Shown: piece after piece, positions 44,098-53,580 of the stretch
How positions within the stretch are numbered: position 1 is the first letter of the stretch
Layout: each line of letters begins with the position of its first letter
Source: G020354945 sp964570585
GTDB taxonomy: Bacteria > Omnitrophota > Gorgyraeia > JABMRG01 > JAFGKX01
Direction: 5' to 3'
DNA: 64,000 nt
Assembly: GCA_964570585.1 (NCBI GenBank)
Contig: CAZMYR010000005.1
Location: forward strand, 7,340-71,339
Program-made: the position numbers and the translations under genes
The notes under the pieces: generated by a model
The model's input: the letters and a program-made list of their open reading frames with translations, nothing else
The model's database searches: none
What the model was told of the DNA's origin: nothing

Positions 44098-44483
44098 CTA
44101 AAAAGTCGCCTGCCTATTTTTACATTGCCATGTCTTTGTTATATTTTCCCAACAAAGTATCGAGTATTCCCATATAGTTCCAAATATTTTCATTCCGCTT
44201 TCACTCTTTTTCAAACCATACTTATATTCCAGAGGAACTTCAGCGCCGTTGATTCCAAAGCGGCGTAGTTCTCCTTTTGTATTGTCCTGCAAAAGTCATC
44301 ATGGGTATATTGGTGCATATCCCAGTCGATTATACTGACCTTATGGCCATTTTTTTCCAGGACCGCTGCTATATAGCTTATCCCAAGAGGCGGCACTTTC
44401 CATTCAGAGCCCTTTATTTTTTCAAAAAGATTCGCGTATGAGGGATTCACTAATAATATATTTCCTTTTTTTGACATCCTCAT
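44098..44483 (-). pseudogene. Deletion chimera: radical SAM N-terminus joined to GT2 C-terminus
   Basis: From an ATG at 44483 about 75 codons read as a B12-domain radical SAM N-terminus (ILLVNPSYANLFEK; PPLGISYIAAVLEKNGHKVSIIDWD). At about 44240-44280 similarity shifts to another frame that reads GAEVPLEYKYGLKKSESGMKIFGTIWEY and ends at 44098, which matches the C-terminal end of a DPM1-like GT2. The radical SAM core and the GT2 catalytic half are gone. A single deletion between two neighbouring genes explains this. A carbamoyltransferase start follows at once. Confidence 0.7.
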
Positions 44484-44519
44484 TGCCTCTAATCATCCTA
44501 GCTAAGAGCTATTTTTTAC

Positions 44520-46025
44520 TTATCCCCATGTATTAGCAAAAAGCTCTTCTTCTGCTGCTAAAAACGCTTTTGCCTTTCTTTTAAAAACCATTGAAATTAT
44601 CATTGTTTTTTTATTGATATACCAAATCATAGGCAAGTAGGCTAAATAAAAAATTGGTGCCTGTACCAGGGCTTTGTTTATTACAGAACCGACTTTCACA
44701 AAATATTCCAGTGCTAAAACTATTACTACCGAATATAGAAAAGGTATAAATATCCTTATGAAAAATTCATAAATCTTTGGCCATTTTTCACAATGTATTA
44801 AGGCATAACAGAACATGGCTATAAAATACACAAGATAAGCGACTGATATCCCAAAAGCCACTCCGCCTATACCATAACCCATCTTTATCATGCTATAATT
44901 CATTCCTATTCCGAATATCACGGCTGCTGCTGTTATCGGAATTAAAACTACTTGCTTATTAATAGATATTACAAAATTTTGAGCTAATGGCACGAGAGAT
45001 ATAAAGAAACAGCCACATAAAAGTATCTTCATACTATTAATGCCTAAAATATATTTGGGCAGAACATAATAGACTAATACAGGTATTGCAAAATATGCAG
45101 CTGCCAGAAGTGCTGGAAATATATAAGCCATAATAAGGGCTGGCTGTTTGACATATCCTAAGATATGTTCCTTTGAATCGGTTCTTCCAAATGCTTCCTG
45201 CATATTTGGAAAAATAACTATTCCAAAAAGCTTCGGGAATGTATTTGTGTAGGTTAGTGCCAGTATTGCTATAGAATAAAAGCCGAGCTCCTTAGCTCCA
45301 ATCATCCTTATTATCATTATTTTATCTATACTTATTAAAATTGTATAAGCTATTCCTCCAATAAGAATTGGCAAACCAATCTTTGATAAAGCCAACGCCT
45401 GATGTAGTTTAAAGGTTAACTTTAAATTATACCTGGTTCTGAACCTGATATAAAGCCAGCTGGCTAATGTTGCAAAAAAGGTCGCGAAATATACCCCTTT
45501 AAGCCTGAAAAAGTATGCCAATATAGCAATGAATAAAAACATAGCCACAGAATTGAATACCACAGCTTTTGAAAGCAATGAAAAATTCTTATCAGCTCTT
45601 AACATAACAATATACAGGTTATAAAAAAGTGTTGTAGTGATAATAAGGGCTATCATCCTTATGCCTAAAATCACATAATAAGGCATTCTGTGGGCAAACA
45701 CGAAAGAAACTATAAACAATACCGCCATCATAACAAACGATATTATAATCCCAAAAGTAAATGCGGTATTACGCATAATTTGAATTTCATTATCTTTATT
45801 TTTACCCCGTAAATACGGTATTTTAACGCCGACAGCAGTAAATATGCCCAGATGCGCAAACAATAAGTAATTTAAAACTACCAAAAGAATAGCCCATATG
45901 CCCATCATCTCTGGAGTTAAGAACCTTCTTATTGCTATGCTGGTAAAGATACCTATAACTTGTGCTATTATAGTGCTAACAGTATATTTTGTGCTATCCT
46001 TTATTATTTTATCTGCCTGTGACAT
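44520..46025 (-). CDS. Wzx-type polysaccharide flippase (MOP superfamily)
   Basis: 501 aa with 12-14 predicted membrane helices and the MOP/RfbX pattern (N-terminal KYTVSTIIAQVIGIFTSIAIRRFLTP; ISIDKIMIIRMIGAKELGFYSIAI near 245). It should flip the lipid-linked oligosaccharide unit across the inner membrane for polymerisation or ligation. It is the only flippase candidate in the window. The C-terminal tail is soluble. Confidence 0.88.
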   Translation of the reverse strand: MSQADKIIKDSTKYTVSTIIAQVIGIFTSIAIRRFLTPEMMGIWAILLVVLNYLLFAHLGIFTAVGVKIPYLRGKNKDNEIQIMRNTAFTFGIIISFVMMAVLFIVSFVFAHRMPYYVILGIRMIALIITTTLFYNLYIVMLRADKNFSLLSKAVVFNSVAMFLFIAILAYFFRLKGVYFATFFATLASWLYIRFRTRYNLKLTFKLHQALALSKIGLPILIGGIAYTILISIDKIMIIRMIGAKELGFYSIAILALTYTNTFPKLFGIVIFPNMQEAFGRTDSKEHILGYVKQPALIMAYIFPALLAAAYFAIPVLVYYVLPKYILGINSMKILLCGCFFISLVPLAQNFVISINKQVVLIPITAAAVIFGIGMNYSMIKMGYGIGGVAFGISVAYLVYFIAMFCYALIHCEKWPKIYEFFIRIFIPFLYSVVIVLALEYFVKVGSVINKALVQAPIFYLAYLPMIWYINKKTMIISMVFKRKAKAFLAAEEELFANTWG

Positions 46026-46030
46026 CTTCT

Positions 46031-47266
46031 CTACATTATACCTTGTAATGGCTCTAACACCTTCAAAGTATTAATATCCCTTAAGCGAGGCATGGAAAAA
46101 AACTTTGATGCCTTGGATGCATTATCAAAGATGAAAAAACCGCAATCTAAGGATATGTTATTTGAATATCCCTTCATTCTATCAAAATAACGGTGTAGAC
46201 TCTGCCCAATATAATAATATATTCCATCAAAATCCAGACCGCGAATAAAACCGTTAAAATGGGTTTCGATCTTATGGGGAATGATATGCAAATTACCCCG
46301 CATAGAATCCAGATAGCATAAACGGCCATCCAGAACCCGGATGCTATGCGGTAGCCATAAATTTTCTACTAATGTTCCTGTCACCTTGTCAGAATCCAAA
46401 TCATATTCGATTATTGCGCTATCAAAACAGGCCAGCTGAACATTGCCGGTTTTTGAAAACATAGAGATATATAAAGAATCTCCATCAAGGCAGATGTCGT
46501 TCATGTGGTGGTGATACACACCTGTCTTTTCATATTTTTTAGTCAATGAAATGGTTCTGACGATTTTAAAATTGTTTATATTGAATGCAACGACCTTATC
46601 GTACCTCGCTAATACAACATATATCAACTTCCTTTCTGAATCTATTGTTACCCCATGCGGAACACACTGTTTTGGTAGTGGAAAGTTATCGATATCTTTA
46701 AAATTTTCATCTAATATCCTAACCCCTTTTAATGCGTCGACTACAAAATAGTTGTCTTTATATCTATCAAACCCGCGAGTGACACCGGATATTTTTTTCT
46801 CTATCTTACAAGATGGCACATGGTAAATATAAAGTCCTCCGCCTTCTGTATCAGACCGCTTTGCTGTATCTGAGCTCGACAAAATGACTTTCTGCTTATG
46901 CGATAGCATATCGTCTATAACCTTAAAATTATTGAGAAGCGGAGTAACGCAGAAATGCAACCCTGGCTTAAAACCGTACCTTATCAGCCTCTCGATGGTT
47001 TCATAAAATGCTGTTGTGGTGATTATGATATAAAATTTATTTTTATGCTTTATATGTTTTAATCTTATAGGCTCCTTAACATCATACCCATGATGCGCAG
47101 AGGGGCCTTGTTGATTTTTGCTGCTATCCACTATATAGTCGATATTAAATTTATACACTTTTGAGGTTCTTTCAAACCAATCATAGCACCCCCAAAATAT
47201 AACCTTTTTGCCTTGCACAGCTTTTATTAATTGCGGAAATTCAATCCAAGGGCTATGTAATAGCAT
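46031..47266 (-). CDS. Two-domain protein: Rossmann-like N-terminus plus beta-propeller
   Basis: 411 aa, not a recognised enzyme. Residues about 18-110 look like a small nucleotide/sugar-binding Rossmann segment (KKVIFWGCYDWFERTSKVY; IDYIVDSSKNQQG; FYIIITTTAFYETIERLIRYG), as in PglD-like or C-terminal methyltransferase add-on domains. Residues about 140-400 show propeller-like repeats (GGLYIYHVP; VPHGVTIDSERKLIYVVLARYDKVVAF; HHHMNDICLDGDSLYIS; LPHSIRVLDGRLCYLDSMRGN) with the LPHSxRxxxGxL pattern of the DUF4915-like propeller family. There is no signal peptide, so it is probably cytoplasmic. It lies between the amidotransferase and the flippase, spaced 4-5 bases on each side, hinting at a role in the same glycan step. 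Confidence 0.65.
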   Translation of the reverse strand: MLLHSPWIEFPQLIKAVQGKKVIFWGCYDWFERTSKVYKFNIDYIVDSSKNQQGPSAHHGYDVKEPIRLKHIKHKNKFYIIITTTAFYETIERLIRYGFKPGLHFCVTPLLNNFKVIDDMLSHKQKVILSSSDTAKRSDTEGGGLYIYHVPSCKIEKKISGVTRGFDRYKDNYFVVDALKGVRILDENFKDIDNFPLPKQCVPHGVTIDSERKLIYVVLARYDKVVAFNINNFKIVRTISLTKKYEKTGVYHHHMNDICLDGDSLYISMFSKTGNVQLACFDSAIIEYDLDSDKVTGTLVENLWLPHSIRVLDGRLCYLDSMRGNLHIIPHKIETHFNGFIRGLDFDGIYYYIGQSLHRYFDRMKGYSNNISLDCGFFIFDNASKASKFFSMPRLRDINTLKVLEPLQGIM

Positions 47267-47270
47267 ATTT

Positions 47271-48419
47271 TTATCCTCCTATACTTATGCTTTCTTCAAA
47301 AAAATCTGTTTTTTTCCATTGGCCGTTTTCTCTATACCAGAAATCCGGGTTTCTGAAAGAATCAACCACCTTCCAGAATTCATCGAGTGTGATATCTATG
47401 AAATCGCAGAACTTCTTAATGTATCTTTCTGCACATTTACCATCATATTTTCTCACCAGTTCTATGCCTTCTTCTCTGCTAATTCGGCCTTCTCTAATAT
47501 CATAGCAGGCATGGTCAGTGCATTGCCCAAAACCAAATTTGATATATTTTAACATTTGATTGACCTGAACAAGGTCAGAATCGAGCTGTGCCCATGGAAC
47601 GTATGTTCCTATATCTTTGGGGTTAAAATCAGGTGGCCTAGCCTTAAATCCATAAGCCTTTGAAAACTCAGCATTCCTTGGCGAAGACCATTCTTTAGTA
47701 TAATATTGCAGCCAGATTGCCCTATGCCCTTTTTTCTCCATTGCCTCCCCGTCATAATGGTATAGAAATAGATCTTTTTCATCAACATCATCACCAACAT
47801 ATTCTTCCCAGCCCGAAGCTAATGTATCTAATTTGTTAGCCTTTAAGGCATTGTCATCGACCCCTACGCCTGTATTACGCACCCCCAGTGTCAAGCCCGG
47901 ATTTTCACCCTGTATTATCAAGGGAATCTTAAAAGCATACGCTATAATATATGCTGATGCCCATAGATAATATTCGGTTATCTTTACAGGGTTAAGATAC
48001 TTAAAAAAATCCCTCTTTATAAGCTTTTTTAGAACTCTTGGATTTGGCCTTATGCTTATAACATCAAAACCTAACTGCTTCAGATTTTCTATATTATGCC
48101 TGCCTATATCAGTAATACCTTCGGGTTCAGCGTTAACCAGCAAAGGTCTTAACTTCAGCCTGTCTCTTGCATATAAAGATTGGAAGGTGCTGTCTTTGCC
48201 GCCACTGACACCAACTACGCAATCATAATTACTTTTGGTTGTACTTTTTGCCCATTCTGCTATTTTATTTAGCTCTTTTTCGCGGGCATCCCAGTCGATC
48301 TTCTCTTTAACCTCTTCCTGATATAAACACGCACCGCAAATACCTTTTTCGTTGAAATAGATCCCCGGCCTTGTATCAGGTTGAACGCACTTCTTGCATA
48401 CTTTAATCTTTCTTGGCAT
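47271..48419 (-). CDS. N-acetyl sugar amidotransferase (PseA/WbpG/WbuX type)
   Basis: 382 aa, typical length. N-terminal zinc-like CKKCVQPDTRPGIYFNEKGICGAC, PP-loop GVSGGKDSTFQSL near 69 for adenylation, LLVNAEPEGITDIGRHNIENL, GENPGLTLG and a C-terminal HACYDIREGRISREEGIELV. Family members turn an acetamido into an acetamidino group, using ammonia delivered by HisH/HisF-like partners. No such partners are in the window. Upstream it overlaps the unknown 638-aa gene by 17 bases. Confidence 0.93.
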   Translation of the reverse strand: MPRKIKVCKKCVQPDTRPGIYFNEKGICGACLYQEEVKEKIDWDAREKELNKIAEWAKSTTKSNYDCVVGVSGGKDSTFQSLYARDRLKLRPLLVNAEPEGITDIGRHNIENLKQLGFDVISIRPNPRVLKKLIKRDFFKYLNPVKITEYYLWASAYIIAYAFKIPLIIQGENPGLTLGVRNTGVGVDDNALKANKLDTLASGWEEYVGDDVDEKDLFLYHYDGEAMEKKGHRAIWLQYYTKEWSSPRNAEFSKAYGFKARPPDFNPKDIGTYVPWAQLDSDLVQVNQMLKYIKFGFGQCTDHACYDIREGRISREEGIELVRKYDGKCAERYIKKFCDFIDITLDEFWKVVDSFRNPDFWYRENGQWKKTDFFEESISIGG

Positions 48420-50319
48420 ATATATTCTCCTCTTTGATCTTTTCTAAGATATCAAGTGTACTATCGTTTGATACAGGTATATTAACCTTAAATTCTTCAG
48501 GGTCAGTATCGAGAAAATCATCTACTATCTCTATAGCATTAGAGACACCGCTGAATTTCTGTAGTGATTTTCCAAAAAGTTTTAAGGCCGGATCTCTGAT
48601 TTCTAGCAACTCATGATACAATGACATAACCGGTATTTTTGCAGCTGCTGCTTCGTACAAACTTGTTGATGGAAAATCTAATATAACCCTACCCGCTTTT
48701 CCTAAGCACTCAGATACTGGTTTACTTTCAATAGATATATTTGAGCAGTTCTTATCCTTTATATATAATAATACCGAGTTTGCAGACCATTCTTGGCCAG
48801 GAGCATATTTAAAAATAAACCTAAGATTTTTCTTTGTAGAAAAAAAATCGATAAGCGACTTCTGCAATTTGAAATACCAGGTTAATGGATAAAGGTATCC
48901 ATTATAACTACGAAATCCAAAGAATAATTTTGTCGGAATATACATAACTAAATTTTTATCACGGCGAACTTTTCCCCATTTCCGTCCCACAGCCTGTATA
49001 TGGTAGGGGGCCTGATACACTTTGCAACTTCCAACATAATCATTTTTAAGATTTAAATTCATATGCTCTTGAGCATCATCGTGCATTGCAAAATAATAGT
49101 CAAATAAAACCAGCTCACTTATGTGCTCGCGTCTGTTATCAAAAGCCCCGCAAGCATGTTGAAAACATACCCTTTTACGTGAATTAGCAGCAGCTAGTAA
49201 ACTGCTTATGGGTACTTGTTCAGAACTTGAACGAGTAACAACAAAATCGATTTTTTCTCTTTTGTAAAAATCCTTTAATATAGGAGTCTCTATTAAATTC
49301 TCAGAGCAGATATTTTCTATAAAATCTTTAAAATAAGGCGCAAGAATATCTGATGCGTCAAATCCACATTTATTACTTACCCAGCTAATTAATTCTTTCT
49401 CTTGTATAAATTTTTCATAAGCCTTTTTGCAATCTTTCCTTATTTTCAACTCATTAGGGCTTTCTGCTAATAAGCTGAGATCCAGCACTTTTTTCTCAAA
49501 AATACCGCTAATAGAAGTTATCTTTTTATCATCAGTTTTCAAAAAAACTTTGCTTCCGCTGCTTATTAAATCCTTAATCAAAGAATCCATAGATATACAT
49601 CCAGCGTGTAATGACAAAATATTTAAATTTTGGTATTTTTTTGCACTAAAAAATTTAGCGTACTTTGTATATTTAAAAAAGTGAATCAGTGATTTAAAAT
49701 GGCATTTTTTAAGGGACTCTTTTATGCTTACCTTGAATGAGGGTGATATTGTAGGCTGCGATCGATTATATCCATCAGTTTTTAATAAACAAGGTATACC
49801 TTTTTCATCACATATCTTTTTGACCAAAGGTAATATTATCTTATGCTGCCTGCCATAGGGCATATATATGCTAAAATCTAAGCTACCGTTTTCTTTTTTA
49901 CAGACATATAAGATACGATCTGGTTTTGCATTTTCAAAAAATTTGGTAAATATATAAGAATGTATAATAACCGAATCTACAAAAAATTTGAGCCTGTGAG
50001 AATGTGCGCGTGCTAGAGCGATATCCTCTTTTTTGCAATAACTTATATTTTTTTTAAGAAACTGATCAAATTTTTCAAACCATGATAGTTGTTCATAAAA
50101 ATATAAATCGTCACTTTGAATCAACTCTTTCTCATTATAGAAATCTTCTATTATGTAGTATTTTTTGCCAGTTTTATCGAAACAATATGATGCCTCTGGC
50201 GTTAAAGCAAGAACTTTACCTGTTGTATAGTCTATGTCGTAACTAAAATCCTCTACTAAATACCATAGCTTTTTTACCATCTTGTCAAACCCTGTTTGTG
50301 AGTTAAGTAATAAAGTCAT
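48403..50319 (-). CDS. Large GT-B-like protein, possibly capsule/CDP-polyol transferase
   Basis: 638 aa. A divergent protein with no catalogue-clear motif. Residues about 350-610 look like the CDP-glycerol glycerophosphotransferase/Kdo-type GT-B half: RVCFQHACGAFDNRREH, KNLVMYIPTKLFFGFR, LRFIFKYAPGQEW and RVILDFPSTSLYEAAAAKIPVMSL, the last resembling the donor-site DxxSTxxxEA block. The first 300 residues have no recognised domain. An alternative start at Met14 (50280) has an upstream AGGG; the first ATG has its GAGG too close. No signal peptide or membrane segment is seen. It is coupled to the amidotransferase. Confidence 0.6.
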   Translation of the reverse strand: MTLLLNSQTGFDKMVKKLWYLVEDFSYDIDYTTGKVLALTPEASYCFDKTGKKYYIIEDFYNEKELIQSDDLYFYEQLSWFEKFDQFLKKNISYCKKEDIALARAHSHRLKFFVDSVIIHSYIFTKFFENAKPDRILYVCKKENGSLDFSIYMPYGRQHKIILPLVKKICDEKGIPCLLKTDGYNRSQPTISPSFKVSIKESLKKCHFKSLIHFFKYTKYAKFFSAKKYQNLNILSLHAGCISMDSLIKDLISSGSKVFLKTDDKKITSISGIFEKKVLDLSLLAESPNELKIRKDCKKAYEKFIQEKELISWVSNKCGFDASDILAPYFKDFIENICSENLIETPILKDFYKREKIDFVVTRSSSEQVPISSLLAAANSRKRVCFQHACGAFDNRREHISELVLFDYYFAMHDDAQEHMNLNLKNDYVGSCKVYQAPYHIQAVGRKWGKVRRDKNLVMYIPTKLFFGFRSYNGYLYPLTWYFKLQKSLIDFFSTKKNLRFIFKYAPGQEWSANSVLLYIKDKNCSNISIESKPVSECLGKAGRVILDFPSTSLYEAAAAKIPVMSLYHELLEIRDPALKLFGKSLQKFSGVSNAIEIVDDFLDTDPEEFKVNIPVSNDSTLDILEKIKEENIYAKKD

Positions 50320-50341
50320 CCTCGCTGTGCTTAATTATAAA

Positions 50342-51361
50342 TTATAGTTTTTTTCTGGCAATGAATAAAATATGATCGCCCGTTTCTTTGGCATCAAAAA
50401 TATTCTGTATCTCATTATTAGAATCGAGTAATTTTTGACAAACGTTGCTATCTAAAAATCCTGGTATAAAAGCACTCAAATGTAGAATCAAATTATAAAA
50501 GTCCAGTCCAAAAAACCACATGGCTTCTGGCTCTAAGTTGAATTTTTGGGCTAAGATTAAAAGGGCTTTTTTGGAAAAAAGCATGATATGTTCGGGCGGG
50601 ACCATATGCCTTATAACAGAGTTAGGAAAATGCATATCTATTATACTAGAGAAACTTTGAGAATTTGGAACTTCTAGAATCAGTAGCCCACCAGGACTAA
50701 GTAGTTGTGAAGCGTAAGAAATTTCTTTTAGTGGATCGGGTATATGCTCAAGAACTCCAAAATAAGATACAACATCAAAAGATCCCGTCCCCTTTTCATC
50801 AAGAACCTCAGATATCGTTTTGGGCTCCAATTCCAGTCCGAAGATTTCTTTTGCAAACTTAACTGACTTTTTATTCAACTCAAGGCCCCGAACATGAAAC
50901 CCTCTTTTCTTCAGATTATAAACAACATCACCCATGCCGCTCCCTACGTCAAGCCATCGTTTTTGGCGAGGCCTAATAAAATCAGATATAAACTCTATTT
51001 TTGAAAAAGATATTTTTTCTGATCGATACTGATATGTACTTTTATCGGTGTAAGTTTGCTCCAAACCCACGCTATCTTTAGTGTAATATCTATTTAACTC
51101 ATCCTGGGTTAATTGTGTATCAGCGTAAAACATTCCACAGCTATCGCAAACATTATACCCGATGTTATATATAACTTTAGCTAAGTGTTTTTTTTCAGAA
51201 TCGCACACAGGGCACTTAACAATTTTTCTACGCTTCGGGTTTTTATATACAAATTGGCTCAATCTTTTATATTCTTCGATAAGCGATTTTATAGTATCTG
51301 TATTCAGTGTAGAGCTTTTGAATTCTGTAATATTTATGGGTTTACCAAATTTTTTTAACAT
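50342..51361 (-). CDS. Class I SAM-dependent methyltransferase with N-terminal zinc ribbon
   Basis: 339 aa. Cys residues at about 50, 53, 72 and 75 (CPVCDSE; VCDSCGM) form a zinc ribbon, followed by motif I WLDVGSGMGDVVYNL near 137 and GLLILEVPNSQSF. This Zn-MT layout is that of the sugar C-/O-methyltransferase family found with dTDP-sugar and O-antigen genes. The substrate is not known. It overlaps the aminotransferase gene by 7 bases. Confidence 0.87.
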   Translation of the reverse strand: MLKKFGKPINITEFKSSTLNTDTIKSLIEEYKRLSQFVYKNPKRRKIVKCPVCDSEKKHLAKVIYNIGYNVCDSCGMFYADTQLTQDELNRYYTKDSVGLEQTYTDKSTYQYRSEKISFSKIEFISDFIRPRQKRWLDVGSGMGDVVYNLKKRGFHVRGLELNKKSVKFAKEIFGLELEPKTISEVLDEKGTGSFDVVSYFGVLEHIPDPLKEISYASQLLSPGGLLILEVPNSQSFSSIIDMHFPNSVIRHMVPPEHIMLFSKKALLILAQKFNLEPEAMWFFGLDFYNLILHLSAFIPGFLDSNVCQKLLDSNNEIQNIFDAKETGDHILFIARKKL

Positions 51362-52608
51362 AAAGAACCTACCTCAAATTCATTCTTATTCTTAACTATC
51401 TTCTTAAAGGCGGTAACAACATCGTTCATATCTTTTTCGGTCATAGGATAGCGTAATAATGCCGGAGAGGAATAGATCAACTCGCGATAATGCAATTTTT
51501 CCGCCACTGGGCATATTCCTTCTTTATATCTCTGGCTGTCTTGCCTCTTCTGATAGATTGGTAAGAGATAAAGTGGCTTAACATAGCCCTTACCAAAAGG
51601 GATTCCTTCTGCCACCAGTGCATCCACAAGTCTGTCCCTACCAACCCCTAATTTGGAAGAATCGACTTTTATGGGAAGGAGAAAATAAACATGCTTTCTG
51701 TTATTTTCAACAGAAGGTAAGATTAAACCACCAATTTGTGATAAACTCTTCGTTAAATATTCTGCTAACCGAATCCTGTGCTGGTTAAGCTGCTCCAGCT
51801 TTAAGAATTGGGTAATACCTATTGCAGCTTCAAGTTCTGTCATGCGGTAATTATACCCAATAATATGAGCAAAATTCTCATCCAAGCCCATATTCTCTAC
51901 CACAGCTTCTCCATGATTTCTGACCAACTGCATTCTCAACGCCAACTCCTGACTGTTGGTAACAGTAAACCCGCCCTCACCAGTAGTTATGGTCTTATGT
52001 TGATTAAAACTAAATACTCCGATATCGCCCATGGTACCCACCAATCTGTTCTTATATACAGCTCCCGGGGCCTGGGCACAATCTTCAATAATTGCAAGAT
52101 TGTGCTCTTTTGCAATCTTTTTTATTTCATCCATCTGGGCAGGGTATCCAAATAAATGGACAACCACTATCGCCTTTGTATGGGGAGTTATGTTTCTTTC
52201 AATTTCAGCAGGGTTAATACAGAAATTATTCTCATCCACATCAGAAAAAACGGGAGTGGCACCAGCCATTAATACCGCAGTAGCAGTAGCAGACATAGTA
52301 TATGGCGGGACAATAACTTCATCCCCTAGCTTTAGATTTAACGCAACAAGCGCACAGTGCAAACCTGCTGTTCCGGAATTCACAGCTACCGCATATTTTA
52401 TATTGAAATACTTACTTATCTTTTCTTCAAGCTCCTTTACTTTGGGCCCGCCTAAAAAATTCTCGCCTGCAGCAGCAATAAAACCTGACAACCTGTTAGT
52501 TTTTAAAACTTCTTTTACTGCTTCCGCTTCTCCCTGGCTTAAAACTGGGAAGGGTGGAAAAGGCTTTTCTCTGACCTTTTCGCCACCAAACAATGCTAAC
52601 TTTTTCAT
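51355..52608 (-). CDS. DegT/DnrJ/EryC1/StrS aminotransferase
   Basis: 417 aa. PLP enzyme of the StrS family with a longer N-terminal segment (LALFGGEKVREKPFPPFPVL). AVNSGTAGLHCALVALNLKLGDEVIVPPYT, VVHLFGYPAQMDEI, IEDCAQAPGAVYKNR and FSFNQHKTITTGEGGFTV, with the PLP Lys in QHKT, near 206. This type resembles scyllo-inosose/keto-sugar aminotransferases (StsC-like) and SpsC-type enzymes. It overlaps the Gfo/Idh gene upstream as ATGA. Confidence 0.92.
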   Translation of the reverse strand: MKKLALFGGEKVREKPFPPFPVLSQGEAEAVKEVLKTNRLSGFIAAAGENFLGGPKVKELEEKISKYFNIKYAVAVNSGTAGLHCALVALNLKLGDEVIVPPYTMSATATAVLMAGATPVFSDVDENNFCINPAEIERNITPHTKAIVVVHLFGYPAQMDEIKKIAKEHNLAIIEDCAQAPGAVYKNRLVGTMGDIGVFSFNQHKTITTGEGGFTVTNSQELALRMQLVRNHGEAVVENMGLDENFAHIIGYNYRMTELEAAIGITQFLKLEQLNQHRIRLAEYLTKSLSQIGGLILPSVENNRKHVYFLLPIKVDSSKLGVGRDRLVDALVAEGIPFGKGYVKPLYLLPIYQKRQDSQRYKEGICPVAEKLHYRELIYSSPALLRYPMTEKDMNDVVTAFKKIVKNKNEFEVGSLC

Positions 52609-53573
52609 TGAACTACGCCTATTTCTTTAAGAATCTTTAATGTTTCAATCGCCCCTTCGGTATCTTTAATTCTTCTCTTTTTTACCTTATCCAGTAAAAA
52701 TTTTAATCCGTTTTCCATATATCTTCTTTTAAAATCCAGGCCTAATCTTTTCTTATCAAGTACTTTAACATTTTTAAACCTGGATTTACCAACAACATAA
52801 TAATCGTAGTCATACTCATTAAAGGGGAGGCTTCTTATATCCATCCTACCCTTGTCTCCAAAGATCTGAATTTCAAAAATTGAGTACCCACCTGATAAAA
52901 CACTACTTTGCTTGTTAAGTTCAAAACAAAATGCTTTAAAATTTTTAAAATCTAGGCAAAAATCACCGTGAGAATCTCTATCTTCACCGGCCTTAATGTT
53001 TATAGAGACCGATGTTTCAGGAACACCAAAATAAAATATAAGCAAATTTACCAGGTGAGAAGCAGTATTAACAACTCCTCCTGAAAAATAAGCTACACAC
53101 TTCTGCACACTACCTACTAAATCGGTAACATGGTCCTTTACATATAGATAAAATCTGTCAAATCTTCTCTGGTAATTAGTAACAAAATGAATATTATGCT
53201 TAACAAGAAGCTTTTGTTGCGTAAATGCATTTTTCAATGTATCGCTGAAAGGCTTTTCAATCCAAAGCAGTTTAACAGACCTATATCGGGTAATCTTTCT
53301 TATGATTTCTAGATTATGTCGAGCACCTGTACATACGCTTACTATTTCAGGAGAAAAGTCCTTCAGAGCTTCATCAAGATTATCAAAAGACTCTTTTATA
53401 GACCAAAAATTTGCTGCCTTTTTTAATACCCTAATATCCTTATCACAAATAGCGATCTTTTCGATCTTACTATTTTTTCTATAAGTGCCGATGTGTGAAT
53501 TTATCCAGTTTTTTTCTTTTATCTGATCGAATGAACTTCCTATTCTTCCTACACCAACAACTAAAGCCTTCAT
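52605..53573 (-). CDS. Gfo/Idh/MocA family oxidoreductase
   Basis: About 322 aa from the ATG at 53573, which has AGGTGA 8 bases upstream; a further upstream ATG (53603) is not needed. NAD site ALVVGVGRIGSSFDQI, WIEKPFSDTLKNAFTQ (EKP), GGVVNTASHLVNLLIFYFG with a His in the active-site helix. It should oxidise or reduce a sugar nucleotide or a free sugar. It precedes the aminotransferase, so a 3-oxidation followed by amination is plausible. Confidence 0.9.
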   Translation of the reverse strand: MKALVVGVGRIGSSFDQIKEKNWINSHIGTYRKNSKIEKIAICDKDIRVLKKAANFWSIKESFDNLDEALKDFSPEIVSVCTGARHNLEIIRKITRYRSVKLLWIEKPFSDTLKNAFTQQKLLVKHNIHFVTNYQRRFDRFYLYVKDHVTDLVGSVQKCVAYFSGGVVNTASHLVNLLIFYFGVPETSVSINIKAGEDRDSHGDFCLDFKNFKAFCFELNKQSSVLSGGYSIFEIQIFGDKGRMDIRSLPFNEYDYDYYVVGKSRFKNVKVLDKKRLGLDFKRRYMENGLKFLLDKVKKRRIKDTEGAIETLKILKEIGVVQ

Positions 53574-53580
53574 TTTTAAT

